The notes: generated from the sequence alone by a model not told the origin. A stretch of DNA of 5,903 nucleotides from Anaerolineaceae bacterium (GCA_011620445.1 WOZB01000074.1:1-5903), one strand, 5' to 3'. Positions 1 through 5,526 are shown, counted from the first letter of the stretch. Translations and numbers: made by a program.

Positions 1-62
1 GGAACTGGCTTATTGCCAAAGGGGCAGAGCAGATTCACCCTCACCTTCCTGACTGTAAATAG
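1..62 (+). CDS. Possible C-terminal tail of an upstream gene (partial, uncertain)
   Basis: Reading from base 3, the plus strand is open for 19 codons and ends at a TAG at 60-62. The peptide begins NWLIAKGAEQ and has a believable protein-like composition. The other plus frames are less attractive: one stops at 51, and the one that stays open to 186 gives a low-complexity, basic product. The fragment is too short to assign a family. The hairpin about 30 bases downstream (92-120) would fit a gene ending here. This is a guess from composition and context only. Confidence 0.2.
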   Translation, partial: NWLIAKGAEQIHPHLPDCK

Positions 63-91
63 CTTACAAAATTCTACATTCAATATACAAG

Positions 92-120
92 GGGCTGAGG
101 CAAGCTTCAGCGCCTCGCCC
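92..120. other. Hairpin-forming inverted repeat
   Basis: GGGC-T-GAGGC (92-101) can pair with GCCTC-GCCC (112-120). This gives nine base pairs with one bulged T and a ten-base loop. On the plus strand it is followed by an A-rich run (about 122-134), not a T run, so it is not a standard intrinsic terminator. It could still end or stabilise the 3' end of a gene stopping at 62. Confidence 0.35.
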
Positions 121-374
121 AGAATAAAAAAAAGCACAAGACCATTCACCCCAGCTTCGCGGACCCTCCTTGCCAAGGTGGGCTGATATATCATGGCATT
201 GGAACTTGCAATTCTGTTTTACGGTAGGGGCGACCTGAGCTTTTTCGCGAAGTTCGCCCGCTTTTGGTTGCTCTTGTCCATTGCGAGTACAGTGGCGCAA
301 GGCGCGATTGACGCTTACCTTGGGTCAATTTGCCTAAAATGATTTGGGTCATTTGCTGGGTTTGCAATGATGGC

Positions 375-399
375 AGATTGGTGAAAAGCACACCAATCT
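375..399. repeat. Perfect 9-bp inverted repeat (hairpin)
   Basis: AGATTGGTG at 375-383 is exactly complementary to CACCAATCT at 391-399, with a 7-base loop. No T run follows on either strand, so a terminator is not supported. A second perfect stem, GAAGCC/GGCTTC, follows at 414-419 and 426-431. Both could belong to a REP-like intergenic element. Confidence 0.45.
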
Positions 400-447
400 C
401 TCCCTTGTACGCGGAAGCCGTGGGGGGCTTCAAATACTAACATTGAA

Positions 448-591
448 CCCTTCTGACGTTGGGATGACAAGAGGGTAATCAGGATGACAAAAATCCTATT
501 TTTGCGAGAAACCAGCGACGAAGTAATCAGTAGTGGGGGTTTAGGGTAACAGGAAAATGATAGATCCCTACTGACGTCGGGATGACAAGAT
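448..591. repeat. Pair of degenerate 26-bp direct repeats (REP-like), plus a third partial copy
   Basis: Bases 448-473 and 566-591 match at 23 of 26 positions; the shared core reads CTGACGTYGGGATGACAAGA. A shorter partial copy, GGATGACAA, sits at 482-490. On the minus strand the core reads TGTCATCCC-RACGTCAG, which resembles the TGTCATCC-type dispersed intergenic repeats I remember from several bacterial genomes, Chloroflexota among them. The likeness is from memory. The second copy lies within 100 bp of the ugd start. Confidence 0.45.
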
Positions 592-631
592 AAGCGAGGA
601 AGCATTCCGGCCTCACCAGCCCTGATTACGG

Positions 632-637
632 TACAAT
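632..637 (+). promoter_or_regulatory. Weak candidate -10 box for ugd
   Basis: TACAAT matches the sigma-70 -10 consensus at five of six positions and lies 29 bases before the ugd ATG. No acceptable -35 element is present at 16-18 bp spacing and there is no extended -10 TG, so the call rests on one hexamer. Confidence 0.25.
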
Positions 638-666
638 TCACACAAATACAAGACCACCGAGGAATT

Positions 667-2025
667 ATGCGCGTACTGATTATTGGAACTGGATATGTGG
701 GGCTCAACACCGGCGTCGCCCTGGCTTACCTGGGCAACCAGGTCACCTGCCTGGACGTTAATGCAGAGCGCATCGCCCAGCTGCAAGTTGGCCAGGCGCC
801 TTTCTACGAGCCGCACCTCGCAGAATTTCTGCCACTGGTAGCCAACAACCTCAGCTTTGCCAGTTCTTATGTTCAAATTGACCTGGCCCAGATGGATGTG
901 GCCTTCATTGCTGTGGGCACGCCCTCCAACCCGGATGGCAGTGCTAACCTGGACTACCTGCATAAGGCCGCCGAAGATATCGCCGCCAACTTGCAGGAAG
1001 ATTCGCAGCTGATTGTCATCAACAAATCTACGGTGCCTATCGGTTCGGGCAACTGGGTGGCCGCTATCATCCGCGAGCACTACCTGCACTTGCACCAGCA
1101 GAAGGCCAATGGGCTCATCAGCGTCGTTTCGATGCCTGAATTCCTCAAACAAGGGGAGGCCCTGAAAGACTCCTTTTATCCAGACCGCGTCATCATCGGG
1201 TCTGATAACCCCGAGGCCACTGAAAAGCTGCTGGCGCTCTACCAACCCATCATCCAGCAGAGCTTTGAAGCTCCATCCGGGTTGCCCAGGCCTGAGGGTC
1301 TGCAGGATGTGCCCGTCTTGGTGTGCGACCTGGTGAGCGCGGAAATGATCAAATACGCGGCCAACGCTTTTTTGGCCCTCAAAATATCTTACATCAACGA
1401 GATCGGCCGCCTGACCGCCAAAATCGGCGGGGATATCAAAGCCGTGGCGGCTGGCATCGGTATGGATAAGCGCATCGGCCCGGCCTGGCTGGACGCGGGC
1501 ATCGGGTGGGGCGGTTCCTGCTTCGGCAAGGATACGGCGGCGCTGATTTCCACGGCGGCGGAATACCGGGTGGAAATGCCCATCATTGAGGCCGCGCGCG
1601 AAGTCAACTACGGCATGCGCAATGGGGTTGTGGAAGCTCTGCAGGACCATTTGAAGATCCTAAAGGGGAAGCGCATTGCCCTGCTAGGCTTCTCTTTCAA
1701 GCCAGACACGGATGATTTGCGCGACTCTCCCTCGGTAGATATTGCCAAAGGTTTGCTGCAGCGCGGCGCTGTTGTGCGAGCGCACGACCCGGTCGCCTTG
1801 AATAATGCGCGTAGCCAATATGGACACCTGGGAATTGAGTTTTGCGATACAGTAGCGCGAGCGGTGGAGGGAGCCGATGCCATCGTGCTGGCGACCGCCT
1901 GGCGCGAGTATTTGGAGATGGATTGGAGCTTACTGCCGCGCGTGCTGGTTTACGACGGCCGCAACGTACTGGATCGTGAAAAGTTGAGCGCGCTCGGTTT
2001 TGAGGTTATCTCGGTAGGCCGTTAG
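667..2025 (+). CDS. ugd: UDP-glucose 6-dehydrogenase
   Basis: This cytoplasmic enzyme oxidises UDP-glucose to UDP-glucuronate with two NAD+, supplying precursors for exopolysaccharide and other uronic-acid glycans. The 452-residue protein shows the whole family layout. The N-terminal Rossmann domain starts with GTGYVG (G7-x-G9-x-x-G12). Next come a STVPIGSG segment near residue 120 and a PEFLKQGEA motif near 157-165. The central helix carries EMIKYAANAF (catalytic-site K229, N233). GWGGSCFGKD holds the nucleophilic C285, with D289 behind it. The C-terminal UDP-binding domain has GFSFKPDTDDLRDSP and ends near VYDGRNVLD. Residues 199-216 form a slightly longer loop than in short homologues. A GAGGA ribosome site lies unusually close, about 3-4 bases before the ATG. 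The next gene is over 200 bp away and functionally unrelated, so ugd is probably transcribed alone. The family is certain; the exact nucleotide-sugar preference is inferred. Confidence 0.96.
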   Translation: MRVLIIGTGYVGLNTGVALAYLGNQVTCLDVNAERIAQLQVGQAPFYEPHLAEFLPLVANNLSFASSYVQIDLAQMDVAFIAVGTPSNPDGSANLDYLHKAAEDIAANLQEDSQLIVINKSTVPIGSGNWVAAIIREHYLHLHQQKANGLISVVSMPEFLKQGEALKDSFYPDRVIIGSDNPEATEKLLALYQPIIQQSFEAPSGLPRPEGLQDVPVLVCDLVSAEMIKYAANAFLALKISYINEIGRLTAKIGGDIKAVAAGIGMDKRIGPAWLDAGIGWGGSCFGKDTAALISTAAEYRVEMPIIEAAREVNYGMRNGVVEALQDHLKILKGKRIALLGFSFKPDTDDLRDSPSVDIAKGLLQRGAVVRAHDPVALNNARSQYGHLGIEFCDTVARAVEGADAIVLATAWREYLEMDWSLLPRVLVYDGRNVLDREKLSALGFEVISVGR

Positions 2026-2037
2026 GGCTGGTTCAAG

Positions 2038-2074
2038 CGCGGTTTGCTGGTGGGGGAGCGGGTGTATAACCGCG
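2038..2074 (+). other. Long-loop inverted repeat after ugd
   Basis: CGCGGTT (2038-2044) is complementary to AACCGCG (2068-2074), with a G-rich 23-base loop. It begins 12 bases after the ugd stop codon. No T run follows, so it is at best an atypical 3'-end structure. Confidence 0.3.
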
Positions 2075-2092
2075 GAAGTGAAAATGACCTCA

Positions 2093-2120
2093 AGGGAGGG
2101 GCACCGAAATTCAGGGAGGG
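2093..2120 (+). repeat. AGGGAGGG motif repeated at 20-bp spacing
   Basis: AGGGAGGG occurs at 2093-2100 and again at 2113-2120, exactly two helical turns apart. The four G-runs (GGG-A-GGG twice) could in principle form a quadruplex with one long loop. A third copy lies at 3657-3664, just after and overlapping the hemerythrin stop region. Whether these are functional is unknown. Confidence 0.35.
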
Positions 2121-2186
2121 CCTAAACCTTTGCGAAAAAGCGCAGCTCAAGTGACATTCTCGCAGACCTAGTGAGCACGCAAATTA

Positions 2187-2248
2187 GTGGAGAGATTCTC
2201 TATTTCCACGAAAAACGCTAAGGATTAGCGATGAATCCGAAGACCTAA
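2187..2248 (+). promoter_or_regulatory. Structured leader of the CRP/FNR-family gene: two hairpins and a five-codon mini-ORF
   Basis: GTGGA-GAG (2187-2194) can pair with CTC and TCCAC (2198-2200, 2205-2209) around a triloop, leaving a TATT bulge. Seen as DNA, it is also a palindrome (AGAGA-T-TCTCT at 2191-2201). A second stem follows: CGCTA (2216-2220) and TAGCG (2226-2230) flank the loop AGGAT, which contains a Shine-Dalgarno-like AGGA. An ATG follows immediately (2231) and opens a five-codon frame, MNPKT, ending in TAA at 2246-2248. That is just before the GGAGG of the regulator gene. No clear promoter could be placed. The arrangement could be an operator, a translational switch, or chance. 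Confidence 0.35.
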
Positions 2249-2257
2249 CGGAGGCCA

Positions 2258-3004
2258 ATGAGACCTAAGACGCCGCTCACACAGGTAGGCACCCAAGCAG
2301 AAAGCTGCTCGCTGGATCTGCGCCTGCACATCCTCGGGCAGTTGCCATTTTTCACTGACATCCCCAAACAAGAGTTGCTCAGGATTAGCGCAAATTTCAT
2401 TGAACGCGGATTTAGCCCATCTCAAGCAATTTACCGCGAAGGCAGCCAGGCTGAGCGCCTATTCGTATTGGCGGACGGTAAGGTAAAACTGCTCAAATTT
2501 GGCGCCAATAACCGCGAAGTGCTGCTGGGCATCCTGAAGCCGGGCGAATTCTTCGGAAATTTCACCTATATCAGCGGCGATACCTATCAAGAAACTGCCA
2601 TCGCGCTCACCCAGGTCTGCACGCTCTCCATCTCCAACGAGGATTTCCGTGCGATCGTGGACCGCACCCCGGAATTCGCCATCCGCAGCATGCAGATCAT
2701 GGCAGCGAGGTTGAATGCCTCCACGCAAAAGGTGCTGCAGTTGGGGTCCATGAGTGTGGAACAGCGCCTGGCCTTCACCCTGCTGGATCTGGATAAAAAG
2801 CTGGGGTTGGAGCGCGCGGGCGTGCGCGTTATTGACGTACCGTTGACCCAGGAAGAGCTGGCAAGTATGACCGCCACCACGCCAGAGTCGGTGAGCCGCT
2901 GGATGAGCCAGATGCGCAAGCTGGGCGTCATAAAAAGTGGGCGGAAGTGGGTGAGTCTGCTGAAGCCCGGCTACCTGCAAGAACTGCTCAATCCCCCTGC
3001 TTAA
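2258..3004 (+). CDS. CRP/FNR-family transcriptional regulator (FNR-like DNA specificity, no Fe-S cysteines)
   Basis: This 248-residue protein has the family layout: an N-terminal cyclic-nucleotide-type beta-barrel (about 22-125, with GEFFG at 96-100), a long dimerisation helix (about 130-165) and a C-terminal winged helix (about 195-240). The recognition helix reads TPESVSRWMSQMR, placing E210, S213 and R214 where E. coli FNR has E209, S212 and R213, the residues that read TTGAT half-sites. An exact TTGAT-N4-ATCAA site lies just downstream. Only two cysteines exist (C17, C121), so an FNR-type [4Fe-4S] cluster cannot form. By eye, E112 replaces the CRP arginine (R82) that holds cAMP. An NO or redox signal, as in DNR/NnrR/HcpR-type members, is inferred from the hemerythrin and hcp neighbours. 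The ATG follows GGAGG by only three bases, a tight spacing, but no better in-frame start precedes the conserved domain. Confidence 0.94.
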   Translation: MRPKTPLTQVGTQAESCSLDLRLHILGQLPFFTDIPKQELLRISANFIERGFSPSQAIYREGSQAERLFVLADGKVKLLKFGANNREVLLGILKPGEFFGNFTYISGDTYQETAIALTQVCTLSISNEDFRAIVDRTPEFAIRSMQIMAARLNASTQKVLQLGSMSVEQRLAFTLLDLDKKLGLERAGVRVIDVPLTQEELASMTATTPESVSRWMSQMRKLGVIKSGRKWVSLLKPGYLQELLNPPA

Positions 3005-3020
3005 TTTGGGCTGCACTTAA

Positions 3021-3034
3021 TTGATTTTAATCAA
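3021..3034. promoter_or_regulatory. Perfect FNR-type operator TTGAT-TTTA-ATCAA
   Basis: TTGAT (3021-3025) and ATCAA (3030-3034) form a perfect palindrome with a 4-bp spacer, identical to the E. coli FNR consensus. It lies 16 bp after the regulator's stop codon and 80 bp before the hemerythrin ATG. Its centre is at 3027.5. The encoded regulator carries the matching E-x-x-S-R recognition residues, so it is the natural candidate to bind here. Confidence 0.85.
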
Positions 3035-3056
3035 GGAACTGCTTGCCAAAAGCCGG

Positions 3057-3062
3057 TATATT
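3057..3062 (+). promoter_or_regulatory. -10 box of a class II FNR-type promoter for the hemerythrin gene
   Basis: TATATT matches TATAAT at five of six positions. If the operator centre (3027.5) is at -41.5, as in class II FNR/CRP-activated promoters, transcription starts at 3069 and the -10 box falls exactly on 3057-3062. There is no good -35 hexamer, as expected when an activator replaces it. The predicted leader is 46 bases long and ends in an AGGAAGGA ribosome site (3101-3108). Confidence 0.7.
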
Positions 3063-3114
3063 CAGCTCAGAACATCAAGCTCATACCGAGCATTATTAAA
3101 AGGAAGGAACTACC

Positions 3115-3657
3115 ATGGGAAAAGCTACACAAGACCTACGCAACGAACACGATGCCATTCTGCACGTTTTCCAAATTCTGGATGCCATGCTGGAAGAAAA
3201 GGCGCAAAAACCCGAACCGCAGCTCAGGTTTGCTGGGGAACTGGTGAATTTTCTGAAGATTTTCGCAGATAAGTGCCACCACGGCAAAGAAGAGAACTAC
3301 CTCTTTGCGGCGCTTGAAACCGCAGGCGTGCCCAATGCCAACGGCCCCATCGGCGAAATGCTGCGCGAGCATCAGTTGGGCCGTCAACACATCGCTGAGA
3401 TGGAGGCCGCTTTGGATGGGCAAGACCTGGCTGCCTTCAAGCAAGCCGCGCGCGCCTACCAACGGCTGCTGCGCGATCACATCCAAAAAGAGAACCAGGT
3501 GCTTTTCGTCCTGGCAGACCGTTTGCTGGATGTGCAGAAGCAGGATGAGTTGTTCGAGAATTTCGAAGCCTGGGAAGAGCAGGTGATTGGCCACGGCGTG
3601 CATGAAGCCCTGCATGCCCAGATCGAAGCTTGGGGAAAAGAGTATTTAAAAGCCTGA
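3115..3657 (+). CDS. Hemerythrin-like (HHE domain) diiron protein
   Basis: This 180-residue protein is predicted to be soluble and all-helical: a four-helix bundle holding a non-haem diiron centre. The usual ligands are all present in order: H12 (NEHDAI), H56 and E60 (HGKEE, an H-x3-E pair), H86 (REHQLGRQH) and H122 and E126 (HIQKE, a second H-x3-E pair). H92 is also close. Family members bind O2 or NO, store or sense them, or repair iron-sulphur damage (the YtfE/RIC branch). I cannot tell which from sequence, and the N-terminal ScdA domain of YtfE is absent. There is no signal peptide or membrane segment, so it is cytoplasmic. AGGAAGGA lies six bases before the ATG, fixing the start. An FNR-type promoter precedes it and hcp follows 164 bp downstream. 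The context points to nitrosative or oxygen stress rather than bulk O2 transport. Confidence 0.92.
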   Translation: MGKATQDLRNEHDAILHVFQILDAMLEEKAQKPEPQLRFAGELVNFLKIFADKCHHGKEENYLFAALETAGVPNANGPIGEMLREHQLGRQHIAEMEAALDGQDLAAFKQAARAYQRLLRDHIQKENQVLFVLADRLLDVQKQDELFENFEAWEEQVIGHGVHEALHAQIEAWGKEYLKA

Positions 3658-3685
3658 GGGAGGGGTAGACAAACGTTTAGCCCTT

Positions 3686-3710
3686 ATGGCAAATAGTTGC
3701 GCTTAGCCAT
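3686..3710. other. Inverted repeat between the hemerythrin gene and hcp
   Basis: ATGGCAAA (3686-3693) pairs with TTAGCCAT (3703-3710) at seven of eight positions, with a 9-base loop. No T run follows, so it is not a clear terminator. It could be an operator, or an mRNA structure limiting read-through from the hemerythrin gene into hcp. A smaller perfect stem, GCTT-ATAG-AAGC, follows at 3721-3732. Confidence 0.35.
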
Positions 3711-3737
3711 CATAGGTTATGCTTATAGAAGCTAGGA

Positions 3738-3754
3738 TATCTCAAATTAAGATA
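3738..3754. promoter_or_regulatory. Candidate operator before hcp: 17-bp near-palindrome
   Basis: TATCTCAA-A-TTAAGATA has 8-base arms matching at seven of eight positions around one central base. It lies 67 bp before the hcp start and about 27 bp upstream of a TAGAAT (3782-3787) that could be a -10 box. It does not match the TTGAT-N4-ATCAA site upstream of the hemerythrin gene, so if real it would bind another regulator. The region is AT-rich, which makes chance palindromes more likely. Confidence 0.35.
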
Positions 3755-3781
3755 GATTTACTCGACAATTCCAAACCATAG

Positions 3782-3787
3782 TAGAAT
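3782..3787 (+). promoter_or_regulatory. Candidate -10 box for hcp
   Basis: TAGAAT matches the sigma-70 -10 consensus at five of six positions and would give a leader of about 28 bases before the hcp ATG. The best -35-like hexamer, TCGACA (3762-3767), is only 14 bp upstream, too close for standard spacing, so an activator-dependent promoter is more likely if this is the -10. Confidence 0.35.
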
Positions 3788-3821
3788 CCGTTTCACGTAA
3801 AATCCACAAAGGAGTTTCTGA

Positions 3822-5504
3822 ATGCTTACTGATATGTTCTGTTTTCAATGCCAGGAAACGATGAAAAATACTGGCTGCACCCGGCGCGGCATGTGCGGCA
3901 AACCGGCCGATGTTGCCAACCTGCAAGATCTGCTGGTCTATCTACTGAAGGGGATTTCCTTCTGGGGCACCCGGGGTAGGGGCATGGGCGTCAATCACCC
4001 TGAAACCAACCTTTTTGTTGCCAAGGCGCTTTTTGCTACCATCACCAATGCCAACTTCGATCCGGATGCCTTCGTAGCCCTGGTCAAGGAAGCCATTGAG
4101 CGGCGCGAGGCCCTGCGCGAAGAAGCCCAGGCGAAATGCCACTCCCTGCACGGCACCTCTTGCGATGGCAGCGGCCCCGATTGGGCTGGCTGGACCCCTG
4201 AAAACTATCAGATTGAAACCCTGCTTGAAAAAGCCCATACTGTGGGCGTGATGGCGGATGAAAACGAAGACCCCAACCTGCGCTCCTTGCGCCAATTGAT
4301 CACCTATGGCCTCAAAGGCATGGCTGCTTACACCGATCACGCCTACGTGGTTGGCGGTGAGAACGAAGACATCCTGCACTTCATGCAGGAAGCGCTGGAA
4401 GCCATCACACACAAGGATGCCACGCTGGACGATATGCTCGCGCTGGTGCAAAAGACCGGGGAGTACGGCGTCAAAGCCATGGCCTTCCTGGATGAAGCCA
4501 ACACCAAACGCTTCGGCAAACCCGAGCCCACACTGGTGAATTTGGGCGTTCAGCCCGGCCCCGGCATCCTGGTGAGCGGGCACGACCTGCCCGACCTGGA
4601 AGAGCTGCTGCAGCAAACCGAAGGCACCGGCATCAATATTTATACCCACGGCGAAATGCTGCCCACCAACGCTTACCCTGCGCTTAAGAAGTACAAGCAC
4701 CTCGTCGGCAACTACGGCGGTTCGTGGTGGCACCAGGCTGAGGAATTTGCCAGCTTCAACGGCCCCATCCTCATGACCACCAACTGCATCATTCCGGTCA
4801 AGGAAGCCTATCAGAATCGCATTTTCACCACCGGCATGGTGGGTTATCCCGGCCTCACGCACATTCCCGACCGCAAAGCGGGCGGCCACAAGGATTTCTC
4901 TGAAATCATTGCCCTCGCCAAGACTCTGCCCGGCCCCACCGAGCTGGAGCAGGGCACACTGGAGATTGGTTATGCCCACGACGCGGTTTTGGGTGTTGCT
5001 GACCAGGTGATTGCTGCCATCAAGGCTGGCGCCGTCAAGCATTTTGTGGTCATGGGTGGCTGCGACGGCCGCCACCCAACACGTAAATATTTCGCGGACG
5101 TGGCCAAAGCTTTGCCCGAAGATTGGATAATCCTCACCGCCGGCTGCGCCAAGTATCAGTACAACAAGCTGGGCCTTGGCAAAATCGGCCCCTTCCCACG
5201 CGTTATGGATGCCGGGCAGTGTAACGACAGCTACTCTCTGGTGGTGATTGCTCAAGCTCTGGCTGGAGCTTTCAACTGCAGCGTCAACGAACTGCCGCTT
5301 TCCTTTGATATTGCCTGGTACGAGCAGAAGGCGGTGATCGTCCTGCTGGCTCTGCTGGCGCTCGGTGTCAAAAAGATCCGTTTAGGACCCACACTGCCGG
5401 CCTTCCTCTCAGCGGATGTAGCGGACGTGATTGTAAAAACGTACGGCTTAATGCCTATCACAACTGCTGAGGAAGACGTCGCTGCCATGGTCGCAGGCAA
5501 CTAA
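3822..5504 (+). CDS. hcp: Hybrid cluster protein (class I; hydroxylamine reductase / NO reductase)
   Basis: Hcp carries a cubane Fe-S cluster and a unique Fe-S-O hybrid cluster. It reduces hydroxylamine to ammonia in vitro (EC 1.7.99.1). E. coli Hcp is reported to act as a high-affinity NO reductase and a protein S-nitrosylase. All ligands are visible. The proximal cluster has C7, C10, C19 and C25 (C-x2-C-x8-C-x5-C, the class I spacing, unlike the wider enterobacterial class II). The hybrid cluster has H254 (SGHDL), E278 (THGEM), C322 (TTNC), C414 (GGCDGR, expected persulphide), C442 (AGCAKY), C467 (AGQCND), E501 and K503 (WYEQKA). At 560 residues it is full length, so it lacks the class III deletion. 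AAAGGAG lies seven bases before this ATG. Homologues often begin at the MFCFQC motif, here M5 (3834), but that start would be 19 bases from the ribosome site. No hcr electron-donor gene is adjacent. A hairpin follows the stop. Confidence 0.98.
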   Translation: MLTDMFCFQCQETMKNTGCTRRGMCGKPADVANLQDLLVYLLKGISFWGTRGRGMGVNHPETNLFVAKALFATITNANFDPDAFVALVKEAIERREALREEAQAKCHSLHGTSCDGSGPDWAGWTPENYQIETLLEKAHTVGVMADENEDPNLRSLRQLITYGLKGMAAYTDHAYVVGGENEDILHFMQEALEAITHKDATLDDMLALVQKTGEYGVKAMAFLDEANTKRFGKPEPTLVNLGVQPGPGILVSGHDLPDLEELLQQTEGTGINIYTHGEMLPTNAYPALKKYKHLVGNYGGSWWHQAEEFASFNGPILMTTNCIIPVKEAYQNRIFTTGMVGYPGLTHIPDRKAGGHKDFSEIIALAKTLPGPTELEQGTLEIGYAHDAVLGVADQVIAAIKAGAVKHFVVMGGCDGRHPTRKYFADVAKALPEDWIILTAGCAKYQYNKLGLGKIGPFPRVMDAGQCNDSYSLVVIAQALAGAFNCSVNELPLSFDIAWYEQKAVIVLLALLALGVKKIRLGPTLPAFLSADVADVIVKTYGLMPITTAEEDVAAMVAGN

Positions 5505-5526
5505 ACCTTAAATCAATATACATGCC

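Larger units (their letters stand above)
63..440. other. Gene-free stretch with several small inverted and direct repeats
   Basis: I see no convincing coding region here on either strand; the open minus-strand frames have protein sequences unlike any family I know. The stretch does contain ordered structure: a short palindrome GCGAA-G-TTCGC (247-257), an inverted repeat ATTGAC/GTCAAT (307-312 and 324-329), a direct repeat of TTGGGTCAATTTGC (320-333) as TTGGGTCATTTGC (344-356), a 9-bp stem (375-399) and a 6-bp stem (414-431). It may be a decayed repeat element or an untranslated structured region. Confidence 0.4.

Noticed and set aside
221..240. GTAGGGGCGACC-like string reminiscent of another intergenic repeat family
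   Set aside because: Only one copy is present and it lacks the complementary arm that would make it a hairpin, so it cannot be supported as a repeat here.
613..1650. Long minus-strand open frame (345 codons) opposite ugd
   Set aside because: It lies antisense to a clearly conserved enzyme gene; its translation has no recognisable domain and is rich in His/Gln/Arg/Val, as expected from the complement of a GC-rich coding strand.
2093..2120. CRISPR-like or tandem array suspected from the repeated AGGGAGGG
   Set aside because: Only two short copies with a 12-base gap; no repeat-spacer periodicity occurs anywhere in the window.
2221..2390. Exact 10-base repeat AGGATTAGCG at 2221-2230 and 2381-2390
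   Set aside because: One copy is in the leader and one inside the regulator's coding sequence. Ten-base matches are expected by chance several times in a window this size.
2459..3016. Minus-strand open frame opposite the CRP/FNR gene
   Set aside because: Antisense to a full CRP/FNR domain set, with no domain of its own and no ribosome site.
3021..3272. Plus-strand open frame starting in the FNR box and overlapping the hemerythrin gene out of frame
   Set aside because: It begins inside the operator, has no ribosome site and its product is low-complexity and basic; the hemerythrin frame with all metal ligands is the real gene.
3762..3776. Possible degenerate FNR box before hcp (TCGAC-AATT-CCAAA)
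   Set aside because: Only about five of ten half-site positions match the consensus, far from the perfect site before the hemerythrin gene.
3942..5255. Long minus-strand open frame (437 codons) opposite hcp
   Set aside because: All Hcp ligands are encoded on the plus strand here; the antisense product shows no family motif and its length is explained by the codon bias of hcp.
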